Shown: piece by piece, positions 56,193-64,000 of the stretch
Numbering within the stretch: the stretch's first letter is position 1
Layout: each line of letters begins with the position of its first letter
Source of the DNA: Garcia nutans
Lineage: Eukaryota; Streptophyta; Magnoliopsida; Malpighiales; Euphorbiaceae
Assembly (NCBI GenBank): GCA_947685225.1
Contig: CANTUV010000004.1
Span: 14,229,001 to 14,293,000, forward strand
DNA: 64,000 nt
Direction: 5' to 3'
Translations under genes and position numbers: made by a program
The notes under the pieces: generated by a model
The model's input: the letters and a program-made list of their open reading frames with translations, nothing else
What the model was told of the DNA's origin: nothing
Databases searched by the model: none

Positions 56193-57050
56193 TTGAGATT
56201 TATGTGGACTATAGGGATTTCAATAAGGATTCCCCCAAAGATAATTTCCCTTTACCTTATATAGATGTCCTAATTGATAGCACGACCTCTAGCATTCTAC
56301 AATAGATGTTAGGACATGCTATTAGCCTGAACGACATTGAGATTGACAAGGTTAAGGCAATGAGGGTTATGCCAGCTCCTAAGTTAAAGAAGGAAGTTAG
56401 CGGATTTATCAAAATGTTATAATACATAAGATGGTTTATCAAAACTCACAAAAATTTGTCAACCCATCTTTAGACTGCTTATGAAAAACCAATTGATTGA
56501 ATGGAATGATGAGTGTCGATAAAAGAATACTTGTTGAATCCACCTATCCTAAAATCACATAAATTTTTGCACACCATTGATACTATACTTGGCAGTTGAA
56601 GAATCGTCAATAGGGGCAATGCTAACCCAGGAGGATGAATCAAGAGTTGAGCATGCAATCTACTACTTAAGTCGAAAACTTTTGCCTTATGAAATCAAGT
56701 ATAATATATGAAAAGACTTGTATTGCTATGGTTTGTTCATCAGAGAAATTGCGGCATTACTTTTAGTCTTATATTGTACAAGAAATTTCCAGTTTGGATC
56801 CAGTAAAATACTTGAGATAAACGGATTCATTAATTGGGAAGTATGATAAGTGGTTGCTAATCCTAGAGAAATTTGAAATTGAATACATAACCAGGAAAAC
56901 AATTAAAGGAAGAATAGTAGCAGAATTCTTGGCTCAATAATCACTTCCTAAAAGTGAAGAAATAACTTTTAAATTCCTAGATGAACACATAGGGGCCATA
57001 GAAGTATAAGAATGGAAGATGTACTTTAATGGTGTAGTAAAAGAAAGGAA
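56193..57050 (+). pseudogene. Fragment of Tat/Ogre-type pol (RT start and RNase H), decayed
   Basis: It starts in the middle of RT (VDYRDFNKDSPKDNFPLPYI, 56205) and then jumps to text matching the RT end, RNase H and linker of the element further right (LAVEESSIGAMLTQEDES near 56590). It reaches a WKMYFNGVV segment near 57015, with many stops and an internal deletion. It is a second, older copy of the pol seen at 61340-62950. The left edge is a blunt junction with the truncated LTR of element B. Confidence 0.85.
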
Positions 57051-58500
57051 GCTTGTAGACCTTTGATTTTGGCCCTAGCTAGTCCGGTGTTAATTCCAAA
57101 TCTTTAATTGGATTGATATATTTTAATAGGGCCTAAAATAAGTTATTTAAACTTTTAAAACCCTAATTGGGTCTGATTTAAAAGGTTTGGTTGATTTTTA
57201 TTTGATACTGGTACACTAAACCCTAAATGGGTCTGATTTGAAGGTTCGGTTGGTTTTTCACTCGAGTTGGGTAGACTTTAAGTGGTATGGGTGTGCCATG
57301 TCGAATTAGGACACCTAATTTTACATAACGAAGCCACCCATATCGAATTGGAGCCTCCAATTTGATATGGAGGCTCCCCATATCGAAATGGGACTTCGAT
57401 ATGGGGAAAGCAAAAAAAAAAAAGAAAGAATAAAAGGAAGAGAGAAGCAACAAAAGATACAGAAAAAATAACTTCACAAAGGCAGCCAACAGATTGCCTT
57501 GGTCTTGCTCAGCAAGAGTTTCATTGACTAATTATGGTGGAGCCAACAAACGATGGTAAATTCTAAACATATTTAATATAACATGTTCTTTGTCTATTTT
57601 AGTTACAGTAGGCTATATCCTTTAATTTTAGTTCACATCAGTTTACATGGAGCACGGTTTAATGGTGTTGTTTTGTCAATCATACAAAATAAATCCATAA
57701 CCAATGAGCTTAAGTTACAGTAACTTATATATGTTAAATTGATATTTTTAGTACATGATTATTTAATTACAAACATATTCCAGTAGCCTTATTTTTCCAA
57801 TATCAAAAACTTTAATCTTATTTTCATAAACCCTAATATCTTTTACAGAAAAACCATAAACCCTAATATTGTCTTCATAATTTTTCCAAATCCTAATTCT
57901 CACAAACACTAAATCCTAATTAATTCTATTTTCAGCTGTCATAGTAGCTTAATCTTTTTTTAAAAAGAATAATAATGTTAATTTTTCAAATCCCAAACTT
58001 TAATTCACAAATTAAACCTAGCTTCTAAATCTATTATTTAAACACGATCTTTAAATATAAGATTAATTATTTATGCACATGTATTTATGATATGTGTTGA
58101 TGGATGATTTATTATATGTCTTAATAAATGATTTATTTTTATTTGATTTTATAATGAATGTTCAAATGAATCCTTTTATTTATTTTTAGTTTCAAAAAAT
58201 AGTAAGAGGTATGTTTCCATGATTGGGTACCTCAATTGTTAAGTTTCATGTAATTTGATTTATTTTAAATTTTGGATCAATGTATAGGATATGTTTCCAT
58301 CAATTTGTTGGGTATCCTGTTTTACTTATTTTCTTTTGGACATTGGACAATTGTAAAGGCACATTTCCATCCATCGATGGGTCCCTATTCATTTATTTTG
58401 TTTTAATTTGTTATGATTTTAATAAAGTATTTATTTATTCTTGTGGTCGCATATAGTATGGATAATGTCATTATATTTAAGAATTTTATAATATTAATAC
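57051..58500. other. Leader or LTR-like region before the Tat/Ogre gag
   Basis: No gene is seen. 57290-57410 has repeated CATATCGAA-TGG and GGAGGCTCC/GGAGCCTCC segments forming inverted repeats. From 57800 it is AT-rich with repeated CATAAACCCTAAT. GGTATGTTTCCATG-type phrases recur at about 58205, 58288 and 58360. It may hold the 5' LTR or leader of the element to its right, but I could not find clear LTR ends or a primer site. Confidence 0.45.
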
Positions 58501-58502
58501 CC

Positions 58503-59530
58503 GAAAAGGAGGCCAGTTCCAAGGTAGTCGTCGATGATGATGATGACTGGGCTCAATACTACCAAGATCCTCAAGACAAGAAGAAGGAATCGAAGGTTGT
58601 TGAAAGATCAGCTGTGGAGAAAATTGAAACTTCAGATGTTGAGAAGCTAATTGTCGACTTGGAAAAGAAAATCTAAAAGAAGCTGAAAACTAAAGAAATG
58701 TCTGAGGTTGATAAATTGTTTGAGCCAGATGAAGAGGTTCAATACAGGTTCAAGATGCCATCCTTTACAAAGTTTGATGGAACCAAAAATCTTCACCTCC
58801 ATGTGAAGCAGTATATCACTGCTATGCAATATGCCCGAGCTACTAAGGCTCAAACTCTAAGGTACTTCATGCTATCATTGGATCCTATTATCCAAAATTG
58901 GTTCAATACCTTAGATGGTAATACTCAAAAAAGCTGGGATCTGCTATACAAGGCCTTTATCCAACAATATGGATACAATGCTGAATTGGAAGTTACTCTA
59001 ATGGAGGTGGAGACCGTTAGACAAAGGCCGAACAAGAACTTCGTGGATTATATGAAGGGGTGGAGGAATAAGGCTGCATTGCTCAAGAGGAGGCCTGATG
59101 AATCTCATCAAATTAGAATGATTGTAAGAGGGGTGTTGCCTAGCCTTCGTGAAAGAATATCTCATAAGCTCATTCGGGATTTCAAGGACCTTTTGCAAGC
59201 AGGTGTACAAATTTAAGAGTGGAAAAGAGAGAAGAACCACTTTTCAGCAAGAAGGAATGAGAAAGGAAACTACTAGTCTGGTAACCAAGGCATGCAAAAG
59301 GCAGTTAATGTTAATGCTACTGGCCAAGGAAGAAGAAGGCAGTTTTCAAAATTGAGGAAGCCACTGTCTTGGGTCCTCAATAAGCTACAAAAGAAGGGAT
59401 TGGTACAACCCTTAAATCCTTGTCCTTTTCCTAACCCTCTCCCACCTAATTTTGACACTAAGGCATTTTGTCAATTTCATCAAATGCAAGGGAACGACAT
59501 GGATAGATGTGTGAGGTTGAGGCATGAGAT
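58503..59530 (+). pseudogene. gag of a Tat/Ogre-lineage gypsy element (broken)
   Basis: An acidic and lysine-rich leader (58515-58675) ends in a stop. A 172-residue gag domain follows at 58698-59216: FKMPSFTKFDGTKNLHLHVK, then FMLSLDPIIQNWFNTLDGN and LYKAFIQQYGYN. It continues out of frame toward the second gag part with FCQFHQMQGNDMDRC (about 59470-59510), a degenerate zinc-knuckle region. Stops and frameshifts separate the parts. Confidence 0.8.
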
Positions 59531-59537
59531 CTAAAAT

Positions 59538-60850
59538 TTGATTGATAGTAGGAAGCTACCTGAGCCCAATAAGCCAAATACCAAAGACAATCCACTGCCA
59601 AGGTTCAATAGAGTACCACCACCGGCGACCTTCATGATTGGAGGAGGTTTGCATGAAAGTTTTGTCATGTCCTCTTTCCAAGATGTGGATGGAGAAGAAA
59701 TCAATGAAGAAGTGGTGTTTAGCAAAGTTGAACAAACTGTGGTTGGAAAAGAAGTAGCAATGTTTAGCAAAGTTGAACAAACTGTGGTTGGAAAAGAAGT
59801 AGTAATCTATGTTGTGAATGAGTTTTAGGATTCAAATGATAGTGATGATGATCTTGAACCCAAGAAGGAAGAATGGACTTGGTCCGAGCCTGAAGAAGAT
59901 GAAGTGATGAACACTAGATCTGGTAAGCCTTATGCAAGGCCACCAACCAAGGAAGTGGAAACTAACAAAGGAAAGGAAGCTGAAGTTGGGAATAAAGAAG
60001 AGGAAGATGACACTGTGCTTAAGCAGTTAAAGAGAACCCAAGCAAGAGTCAGTATTTGGGACTTTTTGGCCACTTCCAAAAAGCACCATGAAACTATGGC
60101 TAAGGCCTTAGCTAGCATGCCAATTTCCACCTCTATAACACCGGAGGAGCTGGTTAACTTTGTGAAGGTTGAAGGAGTGATGAAGTGTGAAAAAAAGAAG
60201 AGAAAAGTTAATATAGGAATGGTATCTTTCTCAGATGTGAATTTACCAAAAGAGGAGAGAGATCACATCCGCCCTCTCTTTATCAAAGTAGAAGTCAAAG
60301 GAAAAAGGAACCCATGTGTAATAGTTGATGATGGGTTCGCCATAAATATTTGCCCACTTAAAATTTTGCCAAAGCTAGCTATTTCAACAAGGAATCAAAG
60401 CCCAACTGAGGTAACCATTAGGGCTTATGACAATACCAAGAGGCACGCTGAAGGGACATTCAAAGCTGTTGTGAAGATTGGTCCAATTGAATCTATTGTT
60501 GAATTTGTGGTTTTAGACATACCTGTTACTTTTGCTCTCCTTTTGGGATGACCATGGTTTCATCCTCTTGGTGGAGTTCTTTTCACACTTCATCAAAAGA
60601 TCAAATTCCCTAACGGAGAAGAGACGGTGGTCATCGAGGCTGAAGATAATAAAGTGATCAATGCTCTAATGATTGAGAGGCCTCTCAATGGTTTCCAAGT
60701 AGCTGTAATTTCTGATAATGAAGTAGTGAACTCCAAGGTCTTGAACATGATGAAAAACATGAGCTACCTTCCTGGTGCTGGTCTTGGAATGGGCAAGGCC
60801 GGTATGACAAAGCTTCTAGATGTCAAGACTCAAACTTCCAAGAAAGGTTA
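59538..60850 (+). pseudogene. Protease region and G-patch-like motif of the Tat/Ogre element
   Basis: The longest open part (59904-60551) carries TRSGKPYARPPTKE, SIWDFLATSKKHHETMAKAL, FSDVNLPKEERDHIRPLF and the aspartic protease text VIVDDGFAINICPLKIL, then IRAYDNTKR and VLDIPVTFALLLG. This is the standard Tat/Ogre protease block. The usual D-N-G-S active-site neighbourhood reads DDGFA, so the site is altered. A TGA follows LLLG at 60549. At 60756-60845 LPGAGLGMGKAGM resembles the G-patch found in this lineage. Confidence 0.82.
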
Positions 60851-61339
60851 AGGGTATGAAGAAGCTAGCAAAGATGTTCATCCAAAGAAGAATGAGAAGA
60901 TGAGCTTCCCACCACTTAAAGAGATCTTTATCAAAGCTCCAAACATGGGATCACTCTAAGGAAAGCCCGAGCCAATCATGTTCATGGGAAAGTTGATTTT
61001 GGGCTTTGAAATTTTTGCTGATATTGCCGAGCTAGTGGAAAAAATGAAGAAAGAGCTCACCCTGCCGGCCGGTAAGGAGCCCAATCCTGAAGAAGAGAAA
61101 AAAGTTATCCTGAAAGTCGAAAAGACTCCAGAGGAGATTGCTGCCCTGGTGAAGAGAAGTTTGAAGATGTTCTTCTTTATGATTTTGAGAACAATGATTT
61201 TGATTTTGATTTTAATTTGTCTGCTTTGTATGAGGATAATGATTTTTTCTTTTCCAAAATGAATACAATAAAATCTGATTTTGCTTACTTGCGTGATGTT
61301 GTTTCTCCTAATGGTTGCATAAATTGAAATAGTGATTAC

Positions 61340-63060
61340 ATGAGCATCTTTAATATTAACTCTGTCGATACACAATCATTAAATTTGGGAACAACCGAAA
61401 CTCCTAAAAACATTAGCATAGCATCTGACCTTACTCCTGATGAGAGAGAGAGATTTGAAAAAATATTTAAAAAATATGAAGAAGTATCTGCTTGGTCTTA
61501 TGAGGATATGCCTGGAATAAATCAAGACATAGTCGAGCATCTAATCCCTACTTACACTCACATGAAACCTATCAAACAAAAGCTTAGGCGGTTAAGACCT
61601 GAACGGGCTGAATTGTTTAAAGAAGAAGTCACTAAACAAATACAAGTAAAGTTTCTAGAAGTGATAGATTATCCAGATTGGCTAGCCAACATAGTGCCCA
61701 TACCAAAGAAAGATGGAAGAATTAGGGTCTGTGTAGACTATAGAGATTTAAACAAAGGTTCCCCTAAAGATAATTTTCCTTTACCCCATATAGATGTCCT
61801 CATTGATAGTGCAGCCTCTAGCATGCTACACTCATTTGTAGATGGGTTTTCCGGATACAACCAAGTATTAATAGCCCAAGAGGATAAAGCTAAAACTGCC
61901 TTCATTACTACATGGGGTATATTTTGTTATAGGGTAATGCCGTTTGGGTTAAAGAATGCTGGAGCAACCTATCAAAGGATGGCCACCACATTATTTCATG
62001 ATGTGATTCATATAGAAGTCGAAGTGTATGTTGATGATATGATGGTGAAGTCAGACACAAGGGAACAACACTTCCAAAACCTAGAATTATTCTTCGAGAG
62101 AGTAGTGAAGTATAAGCTAAGGTTAAACCCGAAGAAGTGTGTTTGGGGTTATCTCAGGCAAGTTGTTGGGATATGTGATTGGTCCAAATGGCATTAAGAT
62201 TAACCCTGACAAGGTTAAGGCGATCAAGGATATGCTAGCCCCTAAGACAGAGAGAGAAGTTTGAGGGTTTATTGGCAGATTATAGTACATTAGTAGGTTT
62301 ATAGCAAAGCTCACCACAATATGTGAACCTATCTTCAAATTGCTTAAAAGAATCAGCCAGTCATATGGAATGAAGAGTGTCAAAAGGCCTTTGAGAGCAT
62401 AAAGTAGTATCTACTAAATCCACTTGTTTTGAAACCACCTAAACCCGATAAACCCTTGTTACTATACTTAGCAGTAGAAGAAGAGTCAATAGGAGCCATG
62501 CTAGCCCAAGCAGATGAATCATGGATTGAGCACGCAGTCTATTATTTGAGTAGAAAGCTCCTACCTTATGAAATCAAGTATAGTATCATTGAAAAGACCT
62601 GTATAGTTGTGGTTTGGTCTTTTAAGAAGTTGCAGCATTACTTTCAATCTTATAGTGTGCAAGCAATTTCCAAGTTGGATTCGGTAAAGTACTTAAGGGA
62701 GACACCCTCTTTGATCGAGAAGCATGGGCGATGGCTAATAATATTGGAAGAATGTGAGATTGAGTATGCAACCAGGAAAACAATCAAAGGCAGAGCGGTG
62801 GCAGAATTCATGGCCCAACAACCATTACCAGATAGCAAAGAGGTAATCTTGGAATTTCCTGATGAACATTCAGAAGCCATAGAAGTACAAGGATGGAAAA
62901 TGTATTTTGACGGAGTAGTGAATAGGAAAGGAGCAGGTTGAGGAGTCATACTAGAATCACCTGAAGGGGAGCTTATCCCTTTAGCCAATAAGTTGAAGTT
63001 CAGGGCAACTAATAATATGGTGGAGTATGAAGCAAGTATTTTTGGTTTGGAAACCTTGAT
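61340..63060 (+). pseudogene. RT and RNase H region of the Tat/Ogre element (broken)
   Basis: 61340-62197 is open and encodes RT: IVPIPKKDGRIRVCVDYRDL, SPKDNFPLPHIDVLIDS, DGFSGYNQVLIAQEDKAKTA, YRVMPFGLKNAGATYQRM and the catalytic YVDDMMVKS. A frameshift near 62155 and stops near 62264, 62290 and 62402 follow. 62429-62941 encodes RNase H (PLLLYLAVEEESIGAMLAQ). After a linker comes a second RNase H-like start (WKMYFDGVVNRKGAG, then a TGA and VILESPEGELIPLANKLKF). Two RNase H-like segments are typical of Tat elements. Confidence 0.85.
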
Positions 63061-63289
63061 GATTATGAAGGTGGATAAGGTGTAAGTCTTTGGCGTTTTA
63101 TTGCTAGTAGTTTTCTAGTAAATGGAGAGTGGGAGTTAAAAGAAGAGAAGCTAAAACCATACCACCATTACTTGACCATAATGAAGAAGAACTTTAAGGA
63201 GTGCAGGTTTATACACCTACCAAGAGAAGAAAACCAGATGGCTGATGCCCTAACCACATTAGCTTCGGTATGGGAAAAACCTATCAACT

Positions 63290-64000
63290 TATTCCTTAAG
63301 CCTCTAATTTTGACCAGTTCATAAACTCCTTCCTATGAATATGAGATAATCATGGAAACTGATACAAACCATGATGCATGGTATGACACTATAAGACGGT
63401 TTTTGGAGGAGAAGGAATACCCGTTGGGGGCAACAAAGAAAGAATGAAGAGCCATAAGACGATGGTCCTTACAATACATCAGCTTTCATGGAGAGTTATA
63501 TCGAAGATGGCCTGATGGGGTGCACTTGAGATGCTTGAGGAAGCATGAAGTGGAGCATATTATGTCAAAAATACACACGGGAAGTTGCGGTCCACACATG
63601 AGTGATTTTTCCCTAGTTAAGAAGATAACTCAATAATGTTACTACTGGCTGACCATGGAGAGAGTTTGCATTGAGTTTGTGAAGAAGTGCCAGCAATGTC
63701 AGATGTATGGTAATTTGAATCACATGCCTCCTGAAGAATTTCATTCTATGTCTTCACCCTGGCCATTCGCAACTTGGGGAATTGACATTATAGGAGAGAT
63801 ACATCTGACGGCTTCAAATTGTCACCGTTTTATTGTAGTAGCAGTGGATTATTTTTCAAAGTGGGTTTAGGCTAAATCTTTCAACAAACTAGGGGCAAAG
63901 TAAATGGCTAGATTTATTGAAAAGAATCTCATTTACAGATATGGGGTCCCACACAGTGTGATATCGAACAATGGGGTATAGTTTCAAGGTATAGTTAAGG
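63290..64000 (+). pseudogene. Integrase of the Tat/Ogre element, running off the window
   Basis: Zinc-finger text (HSGSCGPHM-like, near 63570-63600, degenerate) and CIEFVKKCQQCQMYGN (63664) precede the core PWPFATWGIDIIGEIHLTAS (63760) and FIVVAVDYFSKWV (63830), which hold the first catalytic Asp. In-frame stops occur near 63868 and 63901. The element continues past the window end. Confidence 0.8.

Overview
This window is plant nuclear DNA. It has GT-AG introns, intron-rich housekeeping gene pieces, large Ty3/gypsy and Ty1/copia LTR retrotransposons with plant-type domain order, initiator-Met-tRNA primer sites and a CACTA-type terminus. The coding sequences look eudicot; I cannot narrow the species. 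Only one host gene looks complete: a five-exon formate--tetrahydrofolate ligase at 34820-39617 (+). Almost everything else is transposable element, mostly nested.

Layout. 1-1138 is the 3' end of a gypsy-type LTR. 1139-7878 looks like a gene-capturing transposon. Its minus strand carries, in one orientation and with splice sites, exons of four unrelated host genes: eIF3 subunit k, a polyamine oxidase (in two pieces, in the wrong order), replication factor C subunit 3 and a probable myosin XI tail. It ends in duplicated CACTA-like subterminal repeats, with a terminus ...TTTTTGTAGTG at 7878. 7879-7912 plus 30915-32472 are two parts of one old LTR (F), split by gypsy element A (7913-30909, TSD GTTGT). 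Element A is itself split twice: by a solo LTR (10606-13530, TSD CCGTC) in codon 2 of its gag, and by a copia element (14738-24945, TSD GTATG). The copia element has two equal-length, apparently identical 1401-bp LTRs and intact gag, pol and a third ORF.

32473-34819 is AT-rich, followed by the ligase gene and a gene-poor stretch with a palindromic minisatellite. 41423-56192 is minus-strand gypsy element B. Its 3' LTR holds solo LTR C (43640-49128, TSD AAATG), which holds solo LTR D (44554-47417, TSD CCACC). Its 5' LTR is truncated and joined to a piece of Tat/Ogre-type pol. From about 58500 to the window end lies a decayed Tat/Ogre-lineage element with gag, protease, a G-patch-like motif, RT, a second RNase H-like region and integrase.

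Working together. The copia element is the only one that looks self-sufficient. Its U3 is packed with CGACCG/CGGTCG motifs upstream of a TATA box, and a smaller array of the same motif recurs before its third ORF. The gypsy LTRs share a modular plan: a palindrome near the start, a 63-bp or related GGCCGTGTC-type repeat, a consensus splice donor, a short-repeat cassette and a paired stem-loop near the end. A matching splice acceptor sits just before gag in elements A and B. The ligase makes 10-formyl-tetrahydrofolate for one-carbon metabolism and is unrelated to the elements.
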